Source: Laburnicola sp. R22_1
Taxonomy: Eukaryota; Ascomycota; Dothideomycetes; Pleosporales; Didymosphaeriaceae
Assembly: GCA_014281115.1 (NCBI GenBank)
Contig: JACONQ010000001.1
Location: 2,976,001 to 3,040,000 of the forward strand
Length of the DNA stretch: 64,000 nucleotides
Reading direction: 5' to 3'
Shown: one piece after another, positions 42,950 through 53,892 of the stretch
How the letters are laid out: every line of letters starts with the position of its first letter
Numbering within the stretch: the first letter of the stretch is position 1
The notes under the pieces: model-generated
Database searches by the model: none
Told to the model about the DNA's origin: nothing
The model's input: the letters and a program-made list of their open reading frames with translations, nothing else
Program-made: the position numbers and the translations under genes

Positions 42950-43240
42950 TGACTGTGTAGTTCTCGAGACGGGCCGTCCGCTGCCGACCTGCGCGACCGT
43001 CTTCACCAAGCCGGGCCCCGCGGTGGCAGACTGGGGCGAAGACATTCCCATCCCCACGATGGCGCAGACGCAGTGCGACTACGAGGGCGAGCTGGTGGTC
43101 GTCATCGGCAAGGCGGGCAAGGACATTGCCGAGGAGGATGCGCTGGACCACGTCGCCGCGTACACGGCCGGCAACGACGTCTCGGCGCGCGACTGGCAGA
43201 GAGAGGCGGCCAAGGCCGGCCCCGTGCCTGGGGGCCGCGC
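42950..43240 (+). pseudogene. fumarylacetoacetate hydrolase family fragment
   Basis: The reading frame ...LETGRPLPTCATVFTKPG, then CDYEGELVVVIGKAGKDIAE, then HVAAYTAGNDVSARDWQR is the core of FAH-family hydrolases; Glu in YEGELVVVIGK is a typical metal ligand. The N-terminus is missing before about 42950 (an acceptor-like CCCAACAG lies at 42942-42949), and after GPVP the frame leaves family sequence. FAH-type enzymes hydrolyse or decarboxylate ring-cleavage products, which fits the divergent dioxygenase. It appears truncated at both ends. Confidence 0.65.
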
Positions 43241-43744
43241 ACGTGCTGGGAGACGCGGCCAGCCAGACGCTCAACATTTTACGCAGTTTTCAAAAACAGC
43301 AAGCGAACCATTAACCAATGACTACGTTCGAATCACCTGACCAAAAAGCCACCGCGCCCAGCGAGCCGTATCAGGTACAAGCACGCCCACCTTATTAGTC
43401 CTGATCCTTCTAAACATCTTGCTATTTGGGGGTACACGCTACATAGTCGCCCGCGGTTCGAGAAGACAACATAACACGGGAGACTTCAAATACAGCACGT
43501 TAGGGCAACTAAAAGCATCGCCGTCATAGTTTCTTGCATCAGTATTCTCCCTTCTTCTACCTCTGAACAGACCTTGCACACAGCTATTTTCTCTACCTAA
43601 TCCTACACATTCCCTCCGTCCGCTCAACGTAGGCTCATGCAGCTGTGATGACCTTTTGCGACGCATTCTCAGCGCCCGCCCGAATCGCTCGCCTTCATGC
43701 GGCTTACTCTCTTCCTGATCCTCGAACTTGGCGTAAATCTTCAC
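43241..43744. other. intergenic, no gene seen
   Basis: From the FAH break to the MKT1 stop. No family features are seen. Confidence 0.45.
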
Positions 43745-46232
43745 TCATCGGCGGGCAGCTAGCCACTCGTTTGCTTCGGCCCACTCCTTCTTGTCTGCCT
43801 CTTTCAGTACGTTGCCCGAGTTCTTGACGCCGTCGAAAACAGCATCCCAGAGTCCAAAAGCCGTGTAAAGATCGCCCACAAGGTTTTGTGACTGCGGGAA
43901 GTACCGGTTTACTGCCGTATCTCGCACGCGGGCTTTGGTTTCGGCAGCCGTAGGGTCGCTGTCAGTGTACAGCTCGTCGAGGTAAGACTTCGCTGCGATG
44001 CTGAGCGCGCAGTTGTTGGGCAGGAGGAAGGGCAACCTATTCTCGTTAGCAAAGCCTGCAGTAGTATGAGCGAGTAACCGACTTCATAGCGATTTCTGAA
44101 AGGTCGGAGCGCTCGCGCTTAGCAAAGGCACCCATGAACATATGCGTGGCAGCAACTTCGACTAGATCGCGTAAGGTTTGTCGGACGACGTTGATTATAG
44201 AACCGTAGGCGAGCAAGTGTTGGCTGAGCGGCCCTGTGAAGCCAATAGCATTGTGACGAAGGTTTCCCAGACCTGCTACGCGCGACACCAGAAGATTGAA
44301 CATCTTATCCCTCGCTTCTTACTGTCAGCCTAAGTCTCTAGTCAAGAGCTAAACACTTACGCTCGCCGCGCTGGGGAGCGCCCTTGTAGGGGAACATTCC
44401 GATATCGGAGTTGAGGACACCGAGACGTATGAGCTCTACTGCAACGAGCGCAGCCTCTTCAAGTTCAGGATTGCCATTCAGGGCTGCAATGGAGGTTGCC
44501 AGCACCTTGCCCCAGGTGGTAAGGTTGTGATTGGTATCGACATACTCTCGTAGCGCGAGGAACCGCCATATAGAGTTGTACAAAATTTCATCCGTCGTAC
44601 TCAGAGGCTAATGAAAATAAGCAGACATTAAGGAGTACTTCACACACGTGCTTACATTGCTGACATCCTTCTTAGACACAGACTTTGGGACGAAATCAGA
44701 GTTTTGAAGAGCTAGGATTGCGGAGCCCAGGCGACCACGCGGCTAGGGATATTAGCGATGCAACGTGAACCATACTTGCAGGACACATACCTGGAATTTG
44801 GAAACCACGTCCTTGAAGGTTGCTTCTTTGACGTTCCATGTATCAACGTTCTTACGCCACTCAGGTAGACCATCCATGCTGATGGTGGTCGTTTGACATT
44901 TTCCTGACTGGTCCACCTTGAACCAACACTTCAGTTCCAGGTCTTTATGCTGGTACCAGTTGTGGAGCGACGAGGATAGCAGATTGATAGCCGTAGTGCG
45001 TAGCGGGGTGAGCTTTGTGCTGACCAGGGTCTGGTATTCCAAACCATGTCCTCCGTCTATGGGCGGGCACTCCACAATCTCGCTGGCTGCGCGCCAGTTG
45101 AGTATGCGCGAATTGATCAGGCCTCTCGACATGTAGTAGAAAACCTCGTCCGGTAACCTCTGCCCTATAAATTCGTGCGAGTCGTTGGGAGTTTGCGCCT
45201 CTAGCAAAGGTTCGATCTTGCCTTCAACCGTGAGGATGGGATGATGCTTCACAGCTAGCCGAGCCCTGCGGTACCTATCCACGTAGTTCGTTCGCTGGAA
45301 GACCGGATCATCCCGGTGGCTCATCACTACTTGATGGCCTGACCTGCCCTGGCTCATGACCATCTCAATGGCTCCGCTGAGCTTCGTCGCCTTGTTCCTG
45401 CTGTTTGGCGCATCCAGGTTCGGTAGGGTTGGTAGGAAGTGCGTTCCCGCAAGCATGCACGCATCCACAAACGTCTCGTCGGTGATATCGGCGTTCTGCA
45501 CATACTTTCGCAGGTCAGCGACGCATTTCCCCCGCTTTATCCACTTGAACACGCCTTCCTCGATGTCCCAAGAGGTGATGACGCGGTCGCAATCGAAAAG
45601 GAGGATTTCAGACGACCCGGATATAGCCTGCACTTGATTTTGTCGCTCGAGATAGGCCAGCTGCGTTTTGTTAGCACAGAAGTGGCTGCGAGGCCGGGCA
45701 ACTCGCCTGCGCCCATGCGCTGTACGGCGCAACCAAGAACGGAATCTTCTTCTCTGTCAGAATGGACTGAAGTGCACGGAACAGATCCTCTGGCGCTACG
45801 TATGCTGTATGTTGTCAGCTACTACCCAGAAGCAAACATATGTGCGGGAGCCCCACGCGATTCGCCAAATTTCTGCACCGACTTCTCCGCCTCGTGGTTG
45901 TCGTACAGATGCCAGGCAAGCGCATTGACAGCCGCGCCCTCTTGCCTCAGCCGGAACGGGTCGTCCTGCTTCGCGATGTCGAGCCCGCTGAAGACGAAGA
46001 ACGGCTGGATCTGCAAGTTCGCAAACTTGCTGAGGTCCTCCTCGATGTGCTGCCGAAAGCCCAGCGGTAGGCCGCCCAGCGCAGGGACGAGCGGCTCTTT
46101 GGTGCGGGGGTGATTAAGAATGCGGCGGTCGAGGTAATTGGCGGCTTCGATGCCCACGCGGACGCTTCGCAGGTCCTCGAGCGGCGACGCTTCGCCGATG
46201 GTGCTATTCCACGTCTCGAAATCGCGAATCAT
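43745..46232 (-). CDS. MKT1: MKT1-type post-transcriptional regulator (XPG-like)
   Basis: Seven exons on the minus strand: 45857-46232, 45707-45804, 44791-45660, 44656-44742, 44361-44607, 44083-44314 and 43745-44036, about 733 residues. Introns are 46-52 nt. Intron 2 has a GC donor (GCGAGT with a GCTAAC branch); the acceptor before exon 6 may be 3 nt earlier. The start MIRDFETW, then RVGIEAANYLDR, then EPLVPALGGLPLG and QPFFVFSGLDI are the XPG-N part; LVAPYSAWAQLAYLERQNQV and LLFDCDRVITSW form the XPG-I-like part. The C-terminal MKT1 region includes NKMFNLLVSRV-like sequence and the final LPFLLPNNCALS block. In yeast Mkt1 works with Pbp1 on polysomes to control mRNA expression. The XPG acidic residues are partly lost, as usual in this family. 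Confidence 0.9.
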
Positions 46233-46663
46233 GCTGGGCGGCGCGGCGGAGGAATTGTAGTCTCGTGAATTCGGGGAGGAAGATTGTGGCGGCGCGCCCC
46301 ATGCAGAGCTGTTGGACGGGAGGTGCGACAGGTCTCTCTCGAGGTGAAGTAGGGTGGAGGAGAGGAAGGCGCGACGGGCGTTTGATTTTATAATGTTGTG
46401 GTGATTGGCAGCTCTTACCACAAGCAAACGTGAGCTCTACTGTCTACTTCACCTCTATTGGTCCGTGCATATCGGCTAAGCCCTAAACAGATGTCGTGTG
46501 TGCTTACTCAAACCTACATACTACCTTTACTTGACCCCAGTCTTCTATTCTAGCGTCTCGATAGAGCTCCTGCTGCTGGTTCAAACTGTAGGCCAGCTTT
46601 AATCTCAAGCCCGCACTCGCTAGCTTTGCCCTCAACACTGCCTTCTTTCCTACCACACCTAAG
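46233..46663. promoter_or_regulatory. shared divergent promoter region of MKT1 and the 2OG oxygenase
   Basis: 431 bp separate the two opposed start codons. No single element can be named. The arrangement implies overlapping upstream regions. Confidence 0.4.
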
Positions 46664-47946
46664 ATGCCACACTCCGAGACAACAGACGTCGAGATACCCG
46701 TGATCGACATCTCAGACCCGTCACCAGAAATAGCCCAGCAAGTTCTTGATGCAGCCTCAATCTGTGAGTCCCTCCCAAACATCTGATGCTTGCACAAAAA
46801 CGCTCATCGTGCATCATCTCCGCAGATGGCTTCCTCTACATAAAGAGCGACGGAGCCATCATCCCCCTGCAATCCATCGCAGACATGTTCAACCTCGTAC
46901 ATTCCCCTCCCAACCACAAGTAACCCCCTCTCACCCCCAACCAGTCCAAACGCTTCTTCCACCAACCCACCTCCCAAAAATCCACCCACACCATCCACAC
47001 CCCCGCCGCAGGCGGCCTAAACCGCGGCTGGGTCTCCATGGCCGGCGAATCCCTCGACCCAGGCCAAAAAGTACACCCCCCACCTTTCCTACAATCAACC
47101 ATCCAACCCAAGACTAACTCTCCCCCAAGCAAGGTGACCCCAAAGAAGCATTCAACATCGCTCCCCCGCACCCCTCCCTCCAACCCCTCCCACCCCCTGT
47201 CGACCTCCACCCCCCAAATCCTCACCTTCCTAACCGCCTGCCACACCCTCTGCACCCACATCCTCACCCTTCTCGCCACAGCACTAGACATCCCCCCCTC
47301 CTCCGGCGGAAAAACCTGGTTCTCCACCCGCCACGACGACACAAAAGGCCCCTCAGGCACCATCTTCCGCATGCTTTACTACCCCCAAACACCACCCGAT
47401 ACTGATACTGATACTTCCTCCTCTTCACCAGCTGCCGCACAACAATATCAACACCCCACCACCCGCGCAGGCGCCCACTCCGACTACGGCAGCCTAACCC
47501 TCCTCTTCCGTCTCCCGGGCCAACCCGGCCTCGAAATCCTCAACCAAAGCCCAACCACCGAGACCCCAACATGGACGCCCGTCCCCGTCAACCCCTCCCC
47601 CTCCACCCTCGCGCACCCCCCCATCCTCGTTAACATCGGCGACCTGCTCTCGTTCTGGACCAACGGACTATTGAAGAGCACGGTGCACCGCGTGACGTTC
47701 AGCGGCGGGCAGGAGCGGTACAGCATGGCGTATTTTTGTCATCCGTTGGATGGGGTGCGGCTGGAGGCTGTGCCGGGGAGGGTGATTGGGGAGTTTGGGG
47801 GGAGCGGGGGGGAGGAGTTGAGCAGGCAGAGGGGGAGGTTGGGGTTGGGGTTGGGTGGGGATGGGGATGGGGATAGTGGGGAGGTTTGGACGGCGAGAGA
47901 GCATCTTGATCGGAGGTTGAGGGTTACGTATGGGTTGGGGGGTTGA
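46664..47946 (+). CDS. 2-oxoglutarate/Fe(II)-dependent oxygenase
   Basis: Exons 46664-46763, 46826-46896, 46945-47070 and 47134-47946 give 369 residues. The N-terminal DIOX_N region starts VEIPVIDISDPSPE and continues YGFLYIKSDGA and NRGWVSMAGESL. The 2OG-Fe(II) domain has TRAGAHSDYGSLTLLF (His and Asp iron ligands), LKSTVHRVTFSG (third ligand His) and RYSMAYFCHP (2OG-binding Arg), as in isopenicillin-N-synthase-like oxygenases. The start of exon 4 is doubtful: using an acceptor 4 nt earlier, the other frame gives the family-like GDPKEAFNIAPPHPS, which then needs a one-base shift in the C6 run near 47210. The gene may therefore be frameshifted or the base run misread. Substrate unknown. It shares a promoter region with MKT1. 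Confidence 0.75.
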
Positions 47947-48227
47947 ACGGGTTGGTTGCGGGGTTAGGGGTAGGGTTACGTTACATGGCATTTGGTCCAA
48001 GAGAGAGTAGATTGCTTGCTTGCTACGATTTTATCATCAACTTGGAAGCTGATATCGAGATCCGACTGACCGACGCCTCGCTATGCCGTATGAACAAACA
48101 AACGCCCCGCCATGCACCAACCACCTACCCTAAGCGAACAAGCCATCTCTCTACCCAAAAACAAACCAACCAAAACAAACTCCACATATCCACTCTGTAC
48201 GTTCTACCCTCTCCCCTGCCCTCCACC

Positions 48228-50995
48228 TCACCCCCTCCTCTTCCTACTCGCCCTCCCCACCCCACCCTCACCCCTCCCATCCCTCACCACCCTTGTCTCC
48301 TCAATAACCGGCGCCCCGACCCCAACACTCCCCCCAACCGCCCTAATCATCTTCTCCCTCGCCCGCTGCGCCTTGGGCGAATCCCACCCCAACTGCTGAC
48401 TCGGCTCCGGCGGCTTAAAAGCCTCGAGCACGTGTCCATCCTTCTCGCTCATTTCTTCTTCTTCTTCTACAGCTTTAGACGCAGAGCTTTGTCGCGAGAG
48501 GAGATCGTCGGCGCCCGTTGTCGAGGGGTTGGAGCGGCTGGATTGCGCGCGGCCTAGGGGCCGGCGTTTGCGGCGGCCCGTGGTGATGTTGTCTTCTTTG
48601 TCGTGGGGGGCCGACGTCTTGCGGTTGGCGAGGAGTTTGGACATGATGTCTGAGTAGTCTTTTTCTGGGGGAGGGGGTTTCGGCGGCTCTTCCGGTGGTT
48701 CTGTGTCGGGCGGGATGACGGAATCGGGGGTAGGTTGTCTGGGGGGCTTGGTTCTGCGTTGAGCGGGCGCAGGCTTGAGAGGGACAGTGGTAGGTCGTGT
48801 GGCTGAGCCGGTGGGTGGAGTGGAAGGTCTGCGTGGAGAGTTTACGCTAGGATCTACGTCTTGCAGAGGTAGAGAGCCTGCTCCGTCGTAGGCCGCAGGA
48901 ATTTGCGCGTCTTGTTCTGCGCTGGATTGATTAGCGGTCGTGTTTGGGTGGGTTGAAGAACCCGTCATCGATGAGAGGGTGAGGTGCCCAGCTGTTGACA
49001 ACTCCAGTGCTCCGGGTTGTCGTGTCCCGCGCCGAGATTGTGATTGCGCCTTCTTTTGTCGCAGCTTAAGACTGTCTTCCTTGGACAGAGGCGCAGTGGG
49101 CACTTCGCCCAAAGAACCTTGAGGGTTTCGTCTAGGCTTCTGTGCTTCAGACACGACAGCACTGAGTAGATAGTTATCGTAAGGCTGTGCCTCGCCCCTG
49201 CTTATACAGTCCCATAACCATGCGGCGCGTACTGCAGGTATGCGCTTTTCGGCAGCGAATTTGAGCTTCTCAGGGTTCGGTTTGCTGTTTTGGCAGATCA
49301 TGACGGATACTTTAGATGAGAGAATTTCATCATATGTGGCACCTATGAATGTTAGTCGAGGGTCATGTATGTTCAGAACTAGGTTGTGTACCGAAAAGCG
49401 CCACAGCCTTTGTAACATGTAATAACTCGATACCAGTGAAGCCCGTGGAGTTGACGGTGAGGCTGTTGAACCCTATATAACCTCAGCGCATGGCTCATTG
49501 CTCACAATAGAATTCCGCACCATCAATGTTTAGTTTACCGAAAGGCTTGCACAGAACGCTCTCTGTGGGGTCCACTAGGCATTTTCCATGAAGGCAACAC
49601 TCAACCCACCAATTGGTCACCAATGACATATTTCCCGTGGCTTCCGGTAGTGATGTGAGATCGGGCCGAACATCATGGGGAACTAGCAAAAAGCCTTGCC
49701 CGAGGTCATCCGCAGTGAAATTGTCTAATTGCGCAGCGTCACAGACCACAACTGCTCCGTTGCTGTCTAGATGCTCCTGTAGGATGTTCGTCTGGTTCTG
49801 AGTCAGCGCTGCTGCAACTACCTGCCAGCTATAAATTACCTTGGTCTTGTCGAAGCCATGCAGCAACACAACGCGGCCTGCAAATATGCCATCATGTTCG
49901 TCTACGAAGGGCCCGCGGATACGCGCGGCAGTGCCCTCTGCTGGCCGCAAATCGGCGCGTGCTTCAACGACCTGCATCGCTGACTCATTTTCGGGCAGCA
50001 GTTCTGGCTGAGCAATTTTGTCTTCGGTCCAATCGTCTTCCTCCTCTTGCTTCCTTTCCGAGCCCGCAGCGGTGATGCCAGCCCACAGGGCTTCGATCTG
50101 ACTACCCATTCTAGCACTTGCCGAACGTCGGAGCTGTCGCCGTAGGGGGTTGAACACCTCGTTTTGCTCAGCGCCTCGCCTACGCTTCCCAAGTGCGCGC
50201 GTGGGGGTCCATTGTCGATCCCATGCTCCTCGTCCTCGCTCTTCAACGGGCATGGTAGGATGGTAGCAGCCCTCGTCCAGCACCATGCCGCGTTCTCGGC
50301 TCTGCTCGAACCATTCCCATGTCACGATCTTCATGCGCCAATTAACCGCATGCTCGTACTTGCTGCCCGAAGCCGTGGCTGCGATGAGATGTGTGACCGC
50401 TTTGGTCAGATCCCCGTGGTACTCGGCACCGTAGTCCATAGCTGTCTCTTGTATGTACTTGCGCTGCTCAGCTGTGCGCCATTAGCACAGTCTCCTCGGT
50501 CGGGATTGTAGTCGTACGATTGTCAAAGCCTGTCAGGCATATTTTCAAGCCATAGAAGGTCGGTAGCTTGTGCTCCTGCTCGAGGGCGGCTACATCCACC
50601 TCTCCGCCTGTCATCCATACCGTCTGCATGGCATGCAGCCATTGCGGCAGAAGCACTTTGACATCCTCACGCGACTTTGCGACATAGCGGTATTTGGCAC
50701 TGTTCGAGTTGCCAACAATGAGATGCGTTACGTCCGAAGTGAGGTCAAGCGTGGTCTTTGCGCCCATTTGCGCGCCGATGTTGCCGAGCTCTGTCTGTCC
50801 TGTTGTGTTAGTTGCGGTCCCAAGAAACTAAACGGCACAGGCGGAGGCGTACGCGCTGCTCGGGGGTAATCGAGGTGAAGCACAGAAGGGCCCCGGCGAG
50901 GGGCATGTGGCTCGATCCTGCGTAGGGTGAGTTTAGAGGCCACCTTCTCTACGTAGCGTGTTCTACTCACCATATCCCCCGTGGGTTGTATCCAT
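48228..50995 (-). CDS. DPB11: DPB11/Rad4/Cut5-type multi-BRCT replication checkpoint protein
   Basis: Six exons on the minus strand: 50971-50995, 50853-50917, 50518-50794, 49521-50471, 49392-49472 and 48228-49342, 837 residues. Introns are 46-58 nt. It starts MDTTHGGYGSSHMPL. BRCT units in order: LAGALLCFTSITPEQ ... VTHLIVGNSNSAKY; LPTFYGLKICLTGFDN ... VTHLIAATASGSKYEHA with KIVTWEWFEQSRERG; IFAGRVVLLHGFDK ... NMSLVTNWWVECCLHGK; and FNSLTVNSTGFTGIELLHV ... VRAAWLWDCISRGE. The C-terminal 250 residues are Pro/Ser/Arg-rich and disordered with a basic end. Family members bind phosphorylated replication and 9-1-1 checkpoint proteins to start replication and activate ATR-type kinase. It is convergent with the 2OG oxygenase (281 bp between stops). 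Confidence 0.92.
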
Positions 50996-51350
50996 GGTAA
51001 GGTTGCGGACGATGCATGTGAGGAGCCCGCCGCGCGTCCGCCCGCTTGGGCGACTTTTCGCGTCGCGCCAAGCCCACGCGCGTTGCGGGGAACGCGACGT
51101 GGGAGCCAGCAAAAAGCTTAACACTTCAAAGGAGCCAAAGACATGCGCTTATTCCGCGCCGAGATGGCGATTTCGGATTACCAGACTCCTTTGATCACCG
51201 CCCGCAGACGGCCTATTCGAGAGTCGAGACCCAGAGGGCGATCACTACGCCATTTGGCTCTCATCCACTGCACCCAGCGTGCGCCCGCCCAACGCGGCAT
51301 CTCAACCCGGATATAACTACACAGCAGCGGTGACAGCTGCCGCGAAGGGG
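50996..51350. other. upstream region of DPB11
   Basis: GC-rich, no defended ORF; presumably the promoter. MITE copy 2 begins at its far side. Confidence 0.4.
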
Positions 51351-51779
51351 GGCGAGACTGCATGGCACGCATCCATCTGCTGCGCAGCACGCATTCCTAA
51401 CTATATACAGTTAGATCTTAGAGATGCCCTATTAGGTGGGATTTGTATATAAAATAATATTATCATTATATTTACTATATAATTATATAGTGCTACTAAT
51501 AATAATAGGTAGTGTTTACTATATAACACTACTACTAATAATAATAGGTAGTATTAAAATACTACTAGTAGTATGTGCGTAGATTGCATTAAATTAAGGA
51601 CTATATAATAATAACACTAGATACCTAGTAACTATATATTACTTAGTAATTAGAAATAGATTATTAAATATATATTATATATATAAATTTAGGTAAGTAA
51701 GCTATTCTTTAAGCACTAGCTATATATAGTTAGGAATGCGTGCCGCGTAGTAGATTAATGCGTGCCATGCAGTCTCCCC
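51351..51779. mobile_element. MITE copy 2 (same family as 2640-3036)
   Basis: The ends match copy 1: left GGCGAGACTGCATGGCACGC, then GCACGCATTCCTAACTATA; the right end is the inverted form with more C-to-T/G-to-A changes. The flanks GCGAAGGG and GCAAAGGG (7 of 8) are a probable worn target duplicate. The interior is very AT-rich with ACTACTAATAATAATAGGTA repeated (51492-51545). Confidence 0.85.
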
Positions 51780-52740
51780 CGCAAAGGGCCACAAAGGGTC
51801 GGAGGGGGGAGGGTTATTTGTAGACATACTAATAAGTAATTATAGGTATACTAATAAGTGTCTATATAAGTAAAATAGCTAACTATACCTTTGCACTAAG
51901 GTAATAAAGTTAAAAGTTCTTAGCGAAATAGTTAATTATAATTATACTAATTATAATAGTTCTTAAGTAGCTTCTACTTAGTAACTATAATAAAGTTAAC
52001 TATAGTATAGTAACTAAGGTTACTAACTATATTATTAAGACGCTTATTCTCTTTAGTAAAATTTCTAAATACTTTAGTAATTATTACTTTTAGCTTAATA
52101 AATTTAATCTAGGTATAAAAGAAAGATTAATAGTAATAGTATTAGTAGGCATAATTTAGCTTTAAAGATAAAGTAGTTAAAGCTTTAAAGACAAAGTAGT
52201 TAAAGCTTATATACTAGTATAGTTATTTTTTATACTATATATACTAGGTAGATATTATACTATAGCTAAGTTAGCCTTAGTTAAAATAGAAAGATAAGAT
52301 TATATAGTAAAATATCTATAAATAGTTCTTAGTCTCTACTTTTAAGAACTAGGTACCTATGCTAGCGTCTCTTAGTAGTGTATAAAGTGGAAAGGTGGCT
52401 AGTAGGGTAGCCTAAAATAGGCAAGTCTTAAAAAGGCTAGAATTATAATAATAACCTAGCTAATAGTCACCTATAGTTAACGCAAGTTGTAAGTCAATGG
52501 TTATAGCCACAGCCTCGGGCAATAGCCTCGGGCAAAGAGGTCTCTACTATATATTACCTTACTAAAACTTTAAAAAATATTAACTTTAGAAGTTATTTTC
52601 TCTTTAAAAACTCTATATTTTTCTTAGAAAAAAAAGTTATAAAAGAAGAGACTATCTTTGCAAAGATATTCCTACTTTTATAGCTAATTCACCTTTAGAA
52701 ATAATAGTAGATTTATAGGTTGAAAAGGGTGGCTTATTAG
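51780..52740. repeat. RIP-degraded repeat island
   Basis: AT-rich, non-coding. Two parts recur elsewhere: 51885-51960 (CACTAAGGTAATAAAGTTAA) matches 56650-56720, and 52485-52522 (TGGTTATAGCCACAGCCT) matches 60640-60678. It is therefore a relic of a family also present, split by later insertions, in the 56.6-61 kb island. Type unknown. Confidence 0.6.
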
Positions 52741-53892
52741 TATGCCCGCGATTGCTTATTGGTATGCCCGCGAACAAGTCCCAAGGGCCGGCCGGGTGCT
52801 GGGGGTGGAAAACAAGAACGACATCTCATGACCCAGGGAGAGCATGGGTTGGTGGCTCCAGCCCGGGCAGGACTCCCCTCAGCCACTGCCAGGACACTCC
52901 AAGATGCTCGCCGTGGCCCTCGTACGCGGCCACGACGGCGGTGCAAGGGACAGAGGCATGCGATGCCGAGGAATCCGGCGTTTGGCCGCTAGGCAGTGTA
53001 GACCGGCTGCGGAGACGTGCGTGCGCCTTGAAATCTCAAATCAAATTGTGACGTATGGGAGTCGACAGGCAGTCGCAACAGCCTCACTCACGGTCCACGG
53101 AGAGAAAATTGCACAATGCCTGCATGCCGCCGCGCCCGAGCCCGAGCCGAGTCGATCGATCCTCATCACTACAGTATCATCATGACTGTATGGCGCTGCA
53201 AAGCCTGCGACGGCATCCTAACGCGGCGGTTACCTACTACATACCCAAGTAGACTAACCCCTAGTCACCACCTACATACATAATCGCCTCGTCTGCCAAT
53301 CCGTCGCCGCGCGGTTCCAACCCCACACTGCGTCATCTGCGGCCTTGCGCATCGACGACCGCTCGATTTGGGAGCCCTCCCCAACGGCCTTGTTTTGCCG
53401 TGCCTTTAAACTCTCCAGCCCCTGTCCTGGCGTGGGCCCAACGCAGGCGTCTTCCTTTGTCGCCAACACATTGCTCACCTAGCAGGGTCTACCCGCACAC
53501 TTCCGACCGCACGCTGCCCGCTGCACCGCGGCCACCGCCATACGTCGTGCATGTGCTCGATAAACAATTCATAATTCCTCATGCGCCCGACGCTTTGCTA
53601 GCTGTTTTCCCAAACGTGAGTCACTGTCTCATTTCCCATGGTCTTGTTCCGCAAGGAGTGCTGGACTGCAACCCCTTCCCAAAGCATTCACCCCCAGGAC
53701 ACGGCATTGCAACCGTAGCCCGGAAGCCCTTTGTACACCGCTCCGCGCTCTGATGAGCTGTCGCACAAAGCCCTGTTGTCAGCAACCACACTACTTTTTT
53801 CTTTATTCCCCGTTCGCGCCTTCCTCCTTCATGTTCCACCACCGCACTGTTGCCGGAGCCGCTCGCCATTGACGCTTGCTTACGCTTTCGCT
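52741..53892. other. GC-rich upstream region of the arrestin gene
   Basis: An abrupt return to high GC at 52741. No conserved ORF is seen; likely promoter and leader. The duplicated words GTATGCCCGCGATTG and GTATGCCCGCGAACA (52740-52773) mark the border with the repeat island. Confidence 0.45.

Noticed and set aside
45439..46113. 224-codon plus-strand frame
   Set aside because: Antisense to MKT1 exons and crosses their introns; no domain.
49473..49505. 33-nt intron in DPB11 starting at GTGAGC
   Set aside because: Too short for splicing; a 48-nt intron starting at 49520 (GTGCGG) gives the family-like KLNIDGFNSLTV instead.
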